Part shown: positions 1 to 9,105 of the stretch, piece by piece | How positions within the stretch are numbered: position 1 is the first letter of the stretch | How the letters are laid out: every line of letters starts with the position of its first letter | Assembly (NCBI RefSeq): GCF_022900255.1 | Contig: NZ_JALIRM010000001.1 | Span: forward strand, 62,001-126,000 | DNA length: 64,000 bases | Source of the DNA: Lederbergia wuyishanensis | GTDB lineage: Bacteria > Bacillota > Bacilli > Bacillales > Bacillaceae_C | Direction: 5' to 3' | Notes under the pieces: model-generated | The model's input: only the letters and a program-made list of their open reading frames with translations | Told to the model about the DNA's origin: nothing | Database searches by the model: none | Translations under genes and position numbers: made by a program

Positions 1-74
1 GGTGGCATAACAAAGTGAAGCACGGTACCAATACCCATGAGTAACGCTAGAATAACGAGTACTCTTGTATTCAT
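1..74 (-). CDS. trpP: TrpP-type tryptophan transporter, N-terminal fragment
   Basis: Only the first 24 codons are in the window; the gene continues past the left edge. The start is an ATG at 74-72 behind a GAGGAGAG ribosome-binding site. The visible peptide begins MNTRVLVILALLMGIG and continues into TVLHFVMPP, a hydrophobic first segment like that of Bacillus TrpP (YhaG), a small membrane protein for tryptophan uptake. The position next to hit agrees with B. subtilis order, though serC, which I recall between them, is missing. The leader carries a TRAP-like triplet array. The identification rests on the short N-terminus, the leader and the position, so it is probable, not certain. Confidence 0.7.
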   Translation of the reverse strand, partial: MNTRVLVILALLMGIGTVLHFVMP

Positions 75-82
75 ATAAAAAT

Positions 83-110
83 CTCTCCTCTTCTCATCTA
101 TTCTCTTCTC
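83..110 (-). promoter_or_regulatory. Putative TRAP-binding site over the trpP ribosome-binding site
   Basis: Read on the minus strand, six (G/T)AG triplets start exactly every 5 nt: GAG 110-108, GAG 105-103, TAG 100-98, GAG 95-93, GAG 90-88 and GAG 85-83. A further TAG lies at 123-121. The last triplets are the Shine-Dalgarno sequence of the gene starting at 74. TRAP binds (G/U)AG triplets with 2-3 nt spacers, and in B. subtilis it blocks trpP translation this way. Tryptophan-dependent repression of translation is therefore inferred. Confidence 0.75.
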
Positions 111-363
111 TCATCCTTTCCTAGACATGCACTATTGCTGCTAGCGAAAGATTAAGAATATTGTAGCATAATAGTCCTAGATAAAGAAGAGATATTTTTT
201 AAAATAATATATATTAACCAAGTATATTGATTTACAATCTAGTTCGTTTTCTGCGGCAGCAAGGTACTCCTTTGCACTCACGATTAAGGGTCTGTCCTGA
301 AACCCGTTTTTCCCACAGAAGTCATACATCATCCAAAACCATCAATTTAGCAAGAAATTTTCT

Positions 364-400
364 TTAACAAAAAAATAACCTCCATATAATGGAAGTTATT
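364..400 (-). terminator. Rho-independent terminator of hit
   Basis: A 12-bp stem (374-385 with 389-400, one mismatch) has a very short loop and is followed on the minus strand by a run of T with one interruption. The hit stop codon (398-396) lies inside the stem. The stretch from here to the trpP leader (about 124-363) shows no gene that I can support. Confidence 0.75.
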
Positions 401-821
401 TAGAGATATGCTTTTGAATTGATTTTGCGATGGATTGGAGATCATCTCCTGTATAATCGGCTTGGTGGCTAATATATTTTGTTCCAAAACCGTCATTCTC
501 ATCATATCGAGGGATGAGGTGTAAATGATAATGGAAAACAGCTTGGCCGGCAAATGCGCCGTTATTATTTAATAAGTTTAATCCAACTGGTTTAAATTCC
601 TTCTTAATGGCACGAGAAATTTCTGGAACTACCTCGAATAATTTACTTGCCGTTTCTTCAGGTAAATCGTATACATTTTCATTATGTACTTTTGGTATAA
701 CTAGAGTGTGTCCTTTTGTAATTTGGCTAATATCAAGAAAAGCCAGTACATCTTCATTCTCAAAAACCTTTGCAGATGGTATCTCACCATTTACAATTTT
801 ACAAAAAATACAATTGCTCAT
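396..821 (-). CDS. hit: HIT family nucleotide-binding hydrolase Hit
   Basis: This is a 141-residue histidine-triad protein. It begins MSNCIFCKIVNGEIPS with the usual CxxC pair and ends its domain with the active-site triad HYHLHLIP. The family hydrolyses or transfers nucleoside monophosphate groups, such as adenosine phosphoramidates, in the cytoplasm. I chose the ATG at 821 because AGGAAGGTGG lies just upstream and the CxxC start matches the family; a longer reading from 860 has no such support. The gene lies divergent from ecsA as in B. subtilis. No regulatory site was recognised apart from its own terminator. Confidence 0.93.
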   Translation of the reverse strand: MSNCIFCKIVNGEIPSAKVFENEDVLAFLDISQITKGHTLVIPKVHNENVYDLPEETASKLFEVVPEISRAIKKEFKPVGLNLLNNNGAFAGQAVFHYHLHLIPRYDENDGFGTKYISHQADYTGDDLQSIAKSIQKHISK

Positions 822-879
822 ATGGTCCACCTTCCTAAGATAATAGGAATATTTTAACACACCCTCTTAGAAAAGTGAA

Positions 880-912
880 AACGAGCAGGATTTAATAAAA
901 ATCCTGCTCGTT
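880..912. other. Perfect hairpin in the hit-ecsA intergenic region
   Basis: A 14-bp inverted repeat (880-893 with 899-912, core AACGAGCAGGATTT) has a 5-nt loop. On the minus strand it is followed by a moderately T-rich stretch, so it may be a weak terminator shielding hit from upstream transcription. The remaining 913-1190 is GC-richer than its surroundings and carries no gene that I can support. Confidence 0.5.
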
Positions 913-1193
913 GAAGGGGTTAGCGGGTTACTTGGAAAGGTTTCTTTCACCATTTCGTTTTAATGAAATGATTTTTCAAAAGAAATATCCGAATCTTCAG
1001 AGCCCAACGCAATCATCTCCCTTGGCGTGTGTCAAGTTTGATAATGATGGTCAATGTTCATCGTGGCTTTCCGCTTCTACTGCAGATATGTGTCTTCGAC
1101 AACCACCCCAGCTTTGGCTTAGTCCCGCTCCTTCGATATTATATTGTCCACATTTTAATTGTGTAATACAGGTAAAAATAACCAAAAAATAAT

Positions 1194-1222
1194 ATGCTTC
1201 TAAAGAATTCTTTTGGTACAAT
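1194..1222 (+). promoter_or_regulatory. Candidate promoter of ecsAB
   Basis: ATGCTT (1194-1199) and TACAAT (1217-1222) are 17 bp apart, and the -10 carries a TGG extension. It lies about 38 bp before the ecsA start. This is a sequence match to sigma-A consensus only. Confidence 0.45.
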
Positions 1223-1259
1223 AATGGTACTTTAGCGAAAATAAGAAAGGGCGTTTTTC

Positions 1260-1997
1260 ATGTCTTTACTTGAAGTGAAAAATTTGACAGGTGGATATAC
1301 GAAAAATCCTGTCTTAAAAGATGTTTCATTTTCTGTTGAAGCCGGACAAATGATCGGTTTAATTGGTTTAAATGGAGCAGGTAAAAGTACGACGATTAAA
1401 CATATAATCGGATTAATGGAGGAACGATCAGGTTCCATAACGATTAATGATTTAACATTGAAAGGGCAAGCTGAAGAATATCGAAAGCAATTTTCTTTTG
1501 TTCCGGAAACACCGATATTATATGAAGAACTAACTTTGGAGGAGCATTTAAAATTATCCGCAATGGCTTACGGACTCTCTGAAAAAGAATATGAAGAGCG
1601 GATTAATCCTCTTTTAAAGGAATTTCGTTTAGATAAGAAGCTCAAATGGTTTCCAGCACATTTTTCAAAAGGGATGAAACAGAAGGTAATGATTATGTGT
1701 GCATTTTTGATCGAACCTTCTTTGTATATCATTGATGAACCTTTTGTTGGACTAGATCCATTAGGAATTCAATCCCTTCTTGAGTTAATGGAAAACATGA
1801 AAGAGAATGGGGCGGGAATTTTAATGTCCACGCATATATTGGCTACAGCGGAACGCTATTGTGATGGATTTATTATTCTCCATAATGGTAAAGTTCGAGC
1901 AAGAGGGACATTACAGGAATTGCAAAAAGAATTCTCAATGCCAAATGCCACGCTAGATGATATTTATATACAGCTGACAAAGGAAGAGATGTCATGA
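1260..1997 (+). CDS. ecsA: ABC transporter ATP-binding protein EcsA
   Basis: This 245-residue ABC ATPase has Walker A GLNGAGKST near residue 36 and Walker B LYIIDEPF near 160. An SKGMKQK signature lies just before Walker B, with a switch His in STHIL. In B. subtilis, EcsA with EcsB affects secretion, regulated intramembrane proteolysis by RasP, competence and sporulation; the transported substrate is not settled. The start follows AAGAAAGGGCG. The gene overlaps ecsB by 4 nt (ATGA), indicating translational coupling. Position and length match the Bacillus ecs locus. Confidence 0.95.
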   Translation: MSLLEVKNLTGGYTKNPVLKDVSFSVEAGQMIGLIGLNGAGKSTTIKHIIGLMEERSGSITINDLTLKGQAEEYRKQFSFVPETPILYEELTLEEHLKLSAMAYGLSEKEYEERINPLLKEFRLDKKLKWFPAHFSKGMKQKVMIMCAFLIEPSLYIIDEPFVGLDPLGIQSLLELMENMKENGAGILMSTHILATAERYCDGFIILHNGKVRARGTLQELQKEFSMPNATLDDIYIQLTKEEMS

Positions 1998-3220
1998 AGC
2001 ATATTGATGAGTTGTGGCGTGAGAGATTTCAAGCCTATATGAAAGAACTACGGCGCTATCTGAAATATATGTTCAATGACCATTTGTTATTTGTCCTCAT
2101 TTTTGGTGGGGGAGCGGCGATTTACTATTACTCAGGGTGGGTAAAAACTTTAACTTCAGGTTTTCCAGTTGGAATAGTAATGGCGTTTATTTTGGGAATT
2201 GTCCTCACGATTAGCCCGATCTCAACCTTTCTGAAAGAGGCTGATCTTGTATTTTTGCTGCCTCTTGAGACAAAGCTTGGTTCGTATTTTAGAAAAGGAA
2301 TAAACTTAAGCTTTATAAGTCAAGCGTATATTATTTTACTAATTCTTGCTGCTTGTATGCCAATGTACGTTCAAGTAACAGGAAATGGCTTTTCCATGTT
2401 TTTTTTCATGCTGTTCTTAGCTTTTGGTCTGAAAATATGGAATCTCATGGTTCATTGGCAAATGTTAAAAATAAGAGATTCTTACATCCATGTATACGAC
2501 TGGATCATCCGTTATATTTTTAATTTTCTTTTGTTTTATTTCTTTATTGAAAAAGCATCATTTTGGTTTTTCGGAGTCGTTTTATTAATTATGGCTGTTT
2601 TTACGATTTATGTGAGAGAAGCTGCAAAAAATAAAACAATTAAGTGGGAAATTTTAATTGAAAAAGAACAGGGAAGAATGCAGGCATTTTACCACGCAGC
2701 GAACATGTTTACTGATGTTCCACATTTAAGAGGAAAAGTGAAAAGAAGGAGATGGCTTGATCCCGTCTATTCTATAATACCGTATGGAAGTGAACATACA
2801 TACCGTTTCTTATTTTCAAGGACGCTAATTAGAACAAGTGAATTTTCTGGATTGATTATTAGGCTAACTCTAATTACAATCCTAATCATTCTTTTTAGTG
2901 GAAATCTTTATTTATCAGTTGTCATTTCCGTGCTTTTCCTTTATTTAACTGGTTTCCAATTATTTCCATTAATAAGAAAGCATGAATTGAAAATATGGAC
3001 GAGCTTATATCCTGTTGAGCAGTCTCAAAAAAGACATGCTTTTTTAAGACTTTTGTTAAAAGTCCTGCTTGCTCAGGCAGTTTTATTTGGAATTTGTGCT
3101 TTGATAAGTACAGGATTTCGCAATGGAATCATAGTGTTCGTAATCTCAGTTTTATTTACTTTTGTTTTCGCAAAAATCTACGCTCCCGGAAGAGTTAGTA
3201 AGCTTGAGAAATATTATTAG
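1994..3220 (+). CDS. ecsB: ABC transporter permease EcsB
   Basis: The product is a 408-residue integral membrane protein with several hydrophobic segments, for example around residues 33-75, 105-145, 165-205 and 285-330, and a last pair near 350-395. It is the membrane partner of EcsA and starts inside the ecsA stop codon. B. subtilis EcsB has the same size. The third gene of the B. subtilis operon, ecsC, is not present: a bidirectional terminator and an oppositely oriented amidohydrolase follow directly. The family role is as described for EcsA. Confidence 0.93.
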   Translation: MKHIDELWRERFQAYMKELRRYLKYMFNDHLLFVLIFGGGAAIYYYSGWVKTLTSGFPVGIVMAFILGIVLTISPISTFLKEADLVFLLPLETKLGSYFRKGINLSFISQAYIILLILAACMPMYVQVTGNGFSMFFFMLFLAFGLKIWNLMVHWQMLKIRDSYIHVYDWIIRYIFNFLLFYFFIEKASFWFFGVVLLIMAVFTIYVREAAKNKTIKWEILIEKEQGRMQAFYHAANMFTDVPHLRGKVKRRRWLDPVYSIIPYGSEHTYRFLFSRTLIRTSEFSGLIIRLTLITILIILFSGNLYLSVVISVLFLYLTGFQLFPLIRKHELKIWTSLYPVEQSQKRHAFLRLLLKVLLAQAVLFGICALISTGFRNGIIVFVISVLFTFVFAKIYAPGRVSKLEKYY

Positions 3221-3247
3221 TGATAATATAGACTTTTTATAATAAGC

Positions 3248-3297
3248 AAAAATCGGACTTGAAATCTTTATATCATTTGATTTCAGGTCCGATTTTA
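3248..3297. terminator. Bidirectional terminator between ecsB and the amidohydrolase
   Basis: A long stem (3249-3266 with 3279-3296, core AATCGGAC with GTCCGATT) has T-rich sequence on both sides. It sits between two convergent genes and can serve both. Confidence 0.8.
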
Positions 3298-3302
3298 CAT
3301 AA

Positions 3303-4478
3303 TTAGTTATTTTGTGATCGCAATGCTGCCAGCCCAAGGGTTTTCGCTGCTGCAAGCATCGCTTTTTCATTTATATCAAATTTTGGATGATGATGAGGAT
3401 AGCCTTGTTCGACACCATCTGGCCTTGCTCCTGTGAAAAAGAATGTTCCTTTCACATTTTGCAAATAATAGGCAAAGTCTTCGCCGCCCATTTCTGGTTT
3501 TGTTTCTTCAATCAAAGTATTTTCGGGTACTTCTTTAGCCACTTCAACAAGGAAGTCTGTTTCAGCCTCATGATTTACAACGGCTGGATACCCTCGATCA
3601 TAGTTAAACTCATAATCGCAATTAGCAGCAATACAAGTACCTTTTACTATTCTCTCAATCTCTTCTTCAATCATATTTCTAATATCTTCGTTGAACGTAC
3701 GGACTGTTCCACCAAGCTTAGCATTGTCGGCTATTACATTGAACGCGTTCTCGGAAACGAAATAACCAACAGTTACAACAGCTGACTCAATAGGAGCCAC
3801 CCTGCGACTCACAATTTGTTGTAAATTCATAACAAGTTGAGATCCAATCACGATAGCATCTTTCGTTTTATGAGGCTGGGCACCATGACCACCATAACCT
3901 TTAATGATGATTTCAAAACGATCTGCAGCTGCCATAATCGGTCCTTTTCGATAACGGATATTGCCAAACGGCCCGTCTGCCCATAGATGAGTACCAAAAA
4001 TAACATCAACCGCATCTAAACAGCCATCTTCTATCATCGGTTTAGCGCCGCCTGGTGCATATTCTTCCGCATGTTGGTGGATCATCACATATTCTCCGGA
4101 TAGTTCTTCTTTCATTTCATTCAAAACCCTGGCTAATATTAATAACGTAGCTGTATGTCCATCATGACCGCAGGCATGCATGACACCAGGGACAAGTGAT
4201 TTAAATGGAAGATTTGTTTCCTCATGGATAGGAAGGGCATCAAAGTCTGCTCGCAATGCAACCGTTTTTCCAGGTTTCCCACCTTTAATTCTAGCTACAA
4301 CTCCATTTCCGCCTACTCCAGTTTTCACTATTACACCAAGCCGATTATAATATTCAGCGATATAAGCTGCAGTTTTAACTTCTTTAAAAGAGAGTTCTGG
4401 ATTTTGATGTAAATAACGTCTAATATTAACCATTTCATTATAATAGTGCTCTAATCGTTCAAATAGTATTTCCTTCAT
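3303..4478 (-). CDS. yhaA: M20 family amidohydrolase (YhaA-like)
   Basis: This 391-residue metal-dependent amidohydrolase belongs to the IAA-amino-acid hydrolase / N-acyl-amino-acid deacylase branch of M20. Metal-site motifs seen are HACGHDGHTA near residue 100, HQHAEE near 135 and GGEDFAYY near 345. Such enzymes cleave N-acyl amino acids or related amides in the cytoplasm; the substrate here is not known. I chose the ATG at 4478, downstream of AGGCGGGTG, over an in-frame GTG four codons upstream. Its place beside ecsAB matches B. subtilis yhaA. Confidence 0.85.
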   Translation of the reverse strand: MKEILFERLEHYYNEMVNIRRYLHQNPELSFKEVKTAAYIAEYYNRLGVIVKTGVGGNGVVARIKGGKPGKTVALRADFDALPIHEETNLPFKSLVPGVMHACGHDGHTATLLILARVLNEMKEELSGEYVMIHQHAEEYAPGGAKPMIEDGCLDAVDVIFGTHLWADGPFGNIRYRKGPIMAAADRFEIIIKGYGGHGAQPHKTKDAIVIGSQLVMNLQQIVSRRVAPIESAVVTVGYFVSENAFNVIADNAKLGGTVRTFNEDIRNMIEEEIERIVKGTCIAANCDYEFNYDRGYPAVVNHEAETDFLVEVAKEVPENTLIEETKPEMGGEDFAYYLQNVKGTFFFTGARPDGVEQGYPHHHPKFDINEKAMLAAAKTLGLAALRSQNN

Positions 4479-4558
4479 GTGCAAGCACACCCGCCTATTT
4501 AATATTTATGGACTCGAAATAATTATATCAATTTTTCAGAAGAGTGTGCGGAAGAAAT

Positions 4559-4588
4559 TAAAAAAACTCGGACATTACATCCGAGTTT
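4559..4588 (-). terminator. Rho-independent terminator downstream of hmoB
   Basis: An 8-bp stem (4565-4572 with 4580-4587, core AACTCGGA) is followed on the minus strand by seven or more T. It lies about 190 bp past the hmoB stop. The stretch between (4589-4782) holds no gene that I can support. Confidence 0.7.
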
Positions 4589-4782
4589 CATACTGTTGAT
4601 AAAAACTTGCTTTACTAGTTGCTCGCGTTCTTGCTGTACTCATTGCCCAATGATTGGCAACTCCTCTTCGCAGAAGGCATCACGCGTCGATAGACTAACA
4701 TAATTACTCGTCTAAATGTAATCCAAAATGAACTTTGTCTACAAATCGAAACTCGAAAAAACTATCAGTGTTTTCCAGTCCC

Positions 4783-5280
4783 TCACTCTACACTTTTTTC
4801 TTCGTTAACAAAATAAATTGAACTATAAGAGGAACCTGAAAATATATTAGAGCCTTTTGATTCAAAATGGAGATTATGATACAAAGAAGAATTTTTCCAT
4901 GTGCGAATATGCTCTTCATCATTCCACATTGTCATCAGTAAGTACGTATCATTAGTTAAAGGACGAAGAAAGCGTGCTGTTATGAATCCATTTTCGTTTT
5001 GTAACAATTTTATTTTGTCTGCCATTCCGTATTCAAAGATCGGTCTGTTTTCGTCTCGGATAGGAATAAAATTGCATGAAACAACACCTTCATTTTCAAA
5101 TTCACCTACCGCTTCTAATAATTCATATTTTTTAGGTGATTGAAATACTGTTGATCCGGTTGTCTCATGCCAAAGTAGACATCCTTCTACATTTTGCATC
5201 AATACCATTTTTTCATTAGAATACTTTTCTTCGAGCTTTTTTAAAAAATAATGTGTACCCATAGCGATATAAACATACAT
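4783..5280 (-). CDS. hmoB: Haem-degrading monooxygenase HmoB
   Basis: This 165-residue protein has a C-terminal antibiotic-biosynthesis-monooxygenase (ABM) domain from about residue 65, visible in the stretch ARFLRPLTNDTYLLMTMWND. Spacing and ends agree with B. subtilis HmoB (YhgC). It begins MYVYIAMGTHYFL and closes with a SYSSIYF segment. The family opens the haem ring with oxygen and a reductant, releasing iron. The start is an ATG preceded by GAGGTGG. It is divergent from hemEHY, so haem breakdown and haem synthesis share one intergenic region. pbpF, which I recall here in B. subtilis, is absent. Confidence 0.88.
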   Translation of the reverse strand: MYVYIAMGTHYFLKKLEEKYSNEKMVLMQNVEGCLLWHETTGSTVFQSPKKYELLEAVGEFENEGVVSCNFIPIRDENRPIFEYGMADKIKLLQNENGFITARFLRPLTNDTYLLMTMWNDEEHIRTWKNSSLYHNLHFESKGSNIFSGSSYSSIYFVNEEKSVE

Positions 5281-5540
5281 ACAACCACCTCGTTCACATT
5301 TAATAACATTATTATTTGTGTTTTATCTTATCATAAGTTTTACCCTTGAAACTGAATGACAAACAAGCAGGCATATTATGAGACGTATAAAAAGGACAAA
5401 TTTATGACAAGACGCGTTGTTGCCTATACTTTAAGTAGGAAAAATACTATAGTTATATCGGATTCGTTTATTTACAAATTTTTAGTTCATTCACTTTTAT
5501 ATTACAATATAGTAACTGAAACCTTGAAAGGTGGATAATC

Positions 5541-6593
5541 ATGACAAATATTAAAAATGATACATTTTTGCGTGCTGCTAAAGGAGAGAGGACGGAACAT
5601 GTTCCTGTTTGGTATATGAGACAAGCTGGACGTTCTCAAGCTGAGTATCGAAAAATAAAAGAAAAATATTCACTATTTGAAATTACACATCAACCAGAAC
5701 TTTGCGCGTATGTAACACGGCTACCTGTAGAAATGTACAATGTTGATGCTGCGATTTTATATAAAGATATTATGACTCCACTCCCATCATTAGGAGTAAA
5801 TGTAGAAATTAAAAGTGGAATAGGTCCAGTAATTGATAACCCAATCCGTTCGATTAAAGATATAGAAGTATTAGGGGAAATTAACCCTGAAGAAGATATT
5901 CCATATGTTCTTGATACGATCAAACTTTTAACAGAAGAACAACTTACTGTTCCATTAATTGGTTTCGCCGGTGCACCATTTACCCTTGCAAGCTATATGA
6001 TTGAGGGTGGTCCGTCTAGAAACTATCATAAAACAAAAGCTTTTATGTATTCTGAACCAGAAGCTTGGTTTTTATTAATGGAAAAGCTAGGGGATATGAC
6101 TGTTACATATTTAAAAGCACAAATAAATGCTGGTGCGAGTGCGGTTCAGATTTTTGACTCTTGGGTTGGTGCATTAAGTAGAGCCGATTATAAGAAATAT
6201 ATAAAACCAATCATGACGAAAATATTTACTGAAATGAGAACAGAAAATGTTCCATTAATTATGCACGGTGTAGGAGCAAGTCATTTAGCATTGGAATGGA
6301 ATGACCTACCACTTGATGTCGTCGGACTTGACTGGAGATTGCCGATTGCTGATGCTAGAAAAATAGGTGTAACAAAAGCAGTTCAAGGGAATTTAGACCC
6401 AGCAGTGTTAATTGCAAATTGGGAATCAGTTGAAGAGAGAGCAAAAGAAATAATTGATCAAGGAATTCAAACACCAGGTTTTATTTTCAACCTCGGACAC
6501 GGCGTCTTCCCGGATGTAAATCCTGAAATGTTAAAACGTCTCACTTCTTTTATTCATGAATACAGTGCTGAAAAGTTAAAACAATTACGTTAA
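5541..6593 (+). CDS. hemE: Uroporphyrinogen decarboxylase HemE
   Basis: The enzyme decarboxylates the four acetate side chains of uroporphyrinogen III to give coproporphyrinogen III, in the cytoplasm. At 350 residues it has the family length. The N-terminal signature [15 protein letters not shown], the [16 protein letters not shown] motif (near residue 135) and the C-terminal [10 protein letters not shown] motif are all present. The ATG follows GAAAGGTGG. It is first of hemE-hemH-hemY, with 18 nt to hemH. A short reading frame ends just upstream at 5538 but shows no ribosome-binding site and is not treated as a gene. Confidence 0.97.
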   Translation: MTNIKNDTFLRAAKGERTEHVPVWYMRQAGRSQAEYRKIKEKYSLFEITHQPELCAYVTRLPVEMYNVDAAILYKDIMTPLPSLGVNVEIKSGIGPVIDNPIRSIKDIEVLGEINPEEDIPYVLDTIKLLTEEQLTVPLIGFAGAPFTLASYMIEGGPSRNYHKTKAFMYSEPEAWFLLMEKLGDMTVTYLKAQINAGASAVQIFDSWVGALSRADYKKYIKPIMTKIFTEMRTENVPLIMHGVGASHLALEWNDLPLDVVGLDWRLPIADARKIGVTKAVQGNLDPAVLIANWESVEERAKEIIDQGIQTPGFIFNLGHGVFPDVNPEMLKRLTSFIHEYSAEKLKQLR

Positions 6594-6611
6594 CGAAACG
6601 GAGTGAATAAA

Positions 6612-7547
6612 ATGATAAAAAAGAAAATGGGGCTATTAGTAATGGCCTACGGAACTCCATACAGTGAAGATGATATTGAACGATATTATACACATATTCG
6701 TCATGGGCGTCCGCCCGCTAAGGAAGCTCTTGAAGATTTGGAGAATCGTTATAAAGCAATTGGTGGAATATCACCTCTTGCCAAAATTACAGAACAGCAA
6801 GCTTTCGGACTTCAGGATCGCTTAAACGAAATTCAAGATGAAATTGAATTTAAAGCATATATCGGTTTAAAACATATAGAGCCATTCATTGAAGATGCTG
6901 TTGAAAAAATGCATGAAGATGGAATTGAAGAGGCTGTTTCATTAGTTTTGGCTCCTCATTTTTCAACATTTAGTGTGAAATCTTATAACGAGCGTGCAAA
7001 GGAAACAGCAGAGAAACTTGGTGGTCCAGTCATTACGTCTGTTGAAAGTTGGTACCAGGAACCTAAATTCATACAATTTTGGGCAGATGAAGTTAAGGAA
7101 GTATATCATAACATGCCTGAGAACGAACGAAATCGGGCTTGCTTAATAGTATCGGCTCATAGTCTTCCTGAAAAAATTCTTCAATTTGGAGATCCATACC
7201 CTAAGCAACTTGAAGAAACAGCTGATTCAATTGCTAAGCAAGCGGGTATTACAGAATATGAAGTTGGCTGGCAAAGTGAAGGAAACACGCCTGATCCATG
7301 GCTAGGACCAGATGTACAAGATTTAACAAGAGAACTTTACGATAAAAAGGGCTATAAAGCATTTGTGTATATTCCTGTTGGCTTCGTTTCAACCCATCTT
7401 GAGGTTTTATATGATAATGATGTGGAATGTAAAGCAGTTACAGATGAAGTAGGTGCAGCTTATTACCGACCAGCAATGCCTGATGCGCAGCCTAGATTCA
7501 TTGATGCTCTTGTCTCGGTAATTTTAAAGCATCTAGGTAAGGAATAA
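6612..7547 (+). CDS. hemH: Coproporphyrin III ferrochelatase HemH (CpfC)
   Basis: The enzyme inserts Fe2+ into coproporphyrin III in the coproporphyrin-dependent haem route of Firmicutes. The 311 residues match the family length. The motifs SAHSLPEKI (metal-binding His) and [13 protein letters not shown] (conserved Glu) are present, with the N-terminal [10 protein letters not shown] chose the ATG at 6612, 6 nt after GGAGTG; a GTG three codons upstream is possible. It is co-directional with hemE and hemY with short spacers, so an operon is likely. Confidence 0.96.
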   Translation: MIKKKMGLLVMAYGTPYSEDDIERYYTHIRHGRPPAKEALEDLENRYKAIGGISPLAKITEQQAFGLQDRLNEIQDEIEFKAYIGLKHIEPFIEDAVEKMHEDGIEEAVSLVLAPHFSTFSVKSYNERAKETAEKLGGPVITSVESWYQEPKFIQFWADEVKEVYHNMPENERNRACLIVSAHSLPEKILQFGDPYPKQLEETADSIAKQAGITEYEVGWQSEGNTPDPWLGPDVQDLTRELYDKKGYKAFVYIPVGFVSTHLEVLYDNDVECKAVTDEVGAAYYRPAMPDAQPRFIDALVSVILKHLGKE

Positions 7548-7574
7548 TAACAAGAAGAAGTAGGCGATTTTACG

Positions 7575-8987
7575 TTGAATGACAATAAAAAAAAGGTTGT
7601 TGTGATCGGTGGTGGAATTACTGGTTTAACGACCGCTTATTATTTGCAGGAAACTATTGCTGATCAGAAATTGCCGATTGAAGTGACACTAATAGAAGCT
7701 AGTCATAAATTAGGCGGTAAAATCCAAACAATTCATCAAGATGGATTTGTTATTGAAAGAGGTCCTGATTCATTTTTGGAGAGGAAAACAAGTGCCGCTG
7801 AACTAGCGAGAGATGTTGGTTTAAGTGATGATCTTGTCAATAATACTGCAGGTAGATCGTATGTATTAGTTAAGGAACAGCTGCATCCTATGCCAAAAGG
7901 GGCTGTTATGGGAATTCCAACTAAAATAGGTCCGTTTGTTACAACAGGGCTGTTTTCTGTACAAGGTAAAATGCGAGCTGCGTGTGATTTAATTTTACCT
8001 CGTTCTCAAAATGAGGAGGACCAATCTCTTGGACATTTCTTCCGTAGGAGACTTGGGGATGAAGTTGTCGAAAATTTAATCGAGCCGCTTTTATCTGGAA
8101 TTTATGCAGGGGATATTGACCAATTAAGTTTAATGTCAACATTTCCACAGTTTCATAAAGTTGAGCGTGATAGTAGAAGTTTAATTCTTGGGATGAAGAA
8201 AACAACACCGCAAGCGCCTAAAAACCAATTATCCAGCAAGACTCAAGGTATTTTTCTCACATTAAAAAGTGGATTGCAATCGTTGGTAGATGCAATTGAA
8301 GGTAAATTGACTAACTGTACAATTATGAAAGGTGTACAAGTCACATCGCTGGAAAAAGAGTTTGATTCGACCTATGAACTTAAACTGAATAATAATGAAA
8401 TTATTCACGCTGATAGTGTAGTGATTGCCTTACCTCATTTGGCAGTAGCTGATCTTTTGCATGATAAAGAGTATTTAAGCAGCTTAAAAAATATGCCCGC
8501 AACAACGGTAGCGACCGTAGCGATGGCGTTTGACGAAAAAGATGTTGAAAACTCCATAGATGGTACAGGCTTTGTCGTTTCGAGAAACAGTGACTATACT
8601 ATCACTGCTTGTACATGGACCCATAAAAAGTGGCCGCATACAACCCCGGAAGGGAAAGTATTGCTAAGATCCTATGTAGGGCGTGCAGGAGAAGAAACAG
8701 TAGTTGATCTTTCTGATGCAGAAATAGAAACAATAGTATTGGAAGATTTAAAGAAAACGATGAATATTGAAGCAAAACCTCAATTCACTATCGTTTCTCG
8801 CTGGGTAAAGTCAATGCCTCAATATACTGTGGGGCATAAACAACGTGTAGAAGAGATGAAGGAAAAACTTCGAGAAGATATGCCGGGAGTTTTCATGACG
8901 GGTAGTTCGTTCGAAGGAATTGGACTTCCAGATTGTATCGATCAAGGAAAAAAAGCAGTACAGGATGTACTTCAATATATTCGATGA
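7575..8987 (+). CDS. hemY: Coproporphyrinogen III oxidase HemY (CgoX)
   Basis: This FAD enzyme oxidises coproporphyrinogen III to coproporphyrin III with oxygen. The 470 residues start with the dinucleotide-binding fold VVVIGGGITGLTTAYYL, continue with ERGPDSFLERK, and end with the FAD-binding stretch SFEGIGLPDCIDQGKKAV. The start is a TTG at 7575, 27 nt after hemH; the ribosome-binding site is weak, which fits translation partly coupled to hemH. It is the last gene of the operon, closed by a terminator at 8988-9015. The order hemE-hemH-hemY is the standard Bacillus arrangement. Confidence 0.96.
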   Translation: MNDNKKKVVVIGGGITGLTTAYYLQETIADQKLPIEVTLIEASHKLGGKIQTIHQDGFVIERGPDSFLERKTSAAELARDVGLSDDLVNNTAGRSYVLVKEQLHPMPKGAVMGIPTKIGPFVTTGLFSVQGKMRAACDLILPRSQNEEDQSLGHFFRRRLGDEVVENLIEPLLSGIYAGDIDQLSLMSTFPQFHKVERDSRSLILGMKKTTPQAPKNQLSSKTQGIFLTLKSGLQSLVDAIEGKLTNCTIMKGVQVTSLEKEFDSTYELKLNNNEIIHADSVVIALPHLAVADLLHDKEYLSSLKNMPATTVATVAMAFDEKDVENSIDGTGFVVSRNSDYTITACTWTHKKWPHTTPEGKVLLRSYVGRAGEETVVDLSDAEIETIVLEDLKKTMNIEAKPQFTIVSRWVKSMPQYTVGHKQRVEEMKEKLREDMPGVFMTGSSFEGIGLPDCIDQGKKAVQDVLQYIR

Positions 8988-9015
8988 AGCAGCTAAGCAT
9001 TTAGCTGCTTTTTTC
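8988..9015 (+). terminator. Rho-independent terminator of hemEHY
   Basis: GCAGCTAA pairs with TTAGCTGC (8989-8996 with 9001-9008) across a 4-nt loop, followed by six T. The stem begins directly after the hemY stop. Confidence 0.85.
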
Positions 9016-9058
9016 TTGCTTTTAAAAAAAGACTATGATAAATTATAACAATACTAAA

Positions 9059-9081
9059 TGACTAAATTTGTATTTTGGTCA
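9059..9081. promoter_or_regulatory. Putative YhgD operator upstream of yhgD
   Basis: A 23-bp dyad of form TGAC-N15-GTCA (outer half-site TGACYA on both strands) lies 24 bp before the yhgD start and just after a candidate promoter (TTGCTT 9016-9021, TAAATT 9039-9044). The same form and length recurs before yhgE at 9704-9726. TetR-family regulators usually bind dyads next to their own gene. Confidence 0.6.
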
Positions 9082-9105
9082 TTTATTGGAAAGGAGGCTT
9101 ATCGA

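Noticed and set aside
911-1192. 93-codon frame between hit and ecsA
   Set aside because: No ribosome-binding site or recognisable motif; Ser/Pro/Cys-rich composition typical of random frames in GC-richer noncoding DNA.
4589-4782. tRNA- or small-RNA-like GC-rich patch
   Set aside because: No cloverleaf or conserved RNA motif could be folded by eye; left as unassigned intergenic DNA.
5356-5538. 60-codon frame just upstream of hemE
   Set aside because: No ribosome-binding site, composition unlike a protein, and it occupies the hemE promoter and leader region; it ends at the hemE Shine-Dalgarno sequence by chance.
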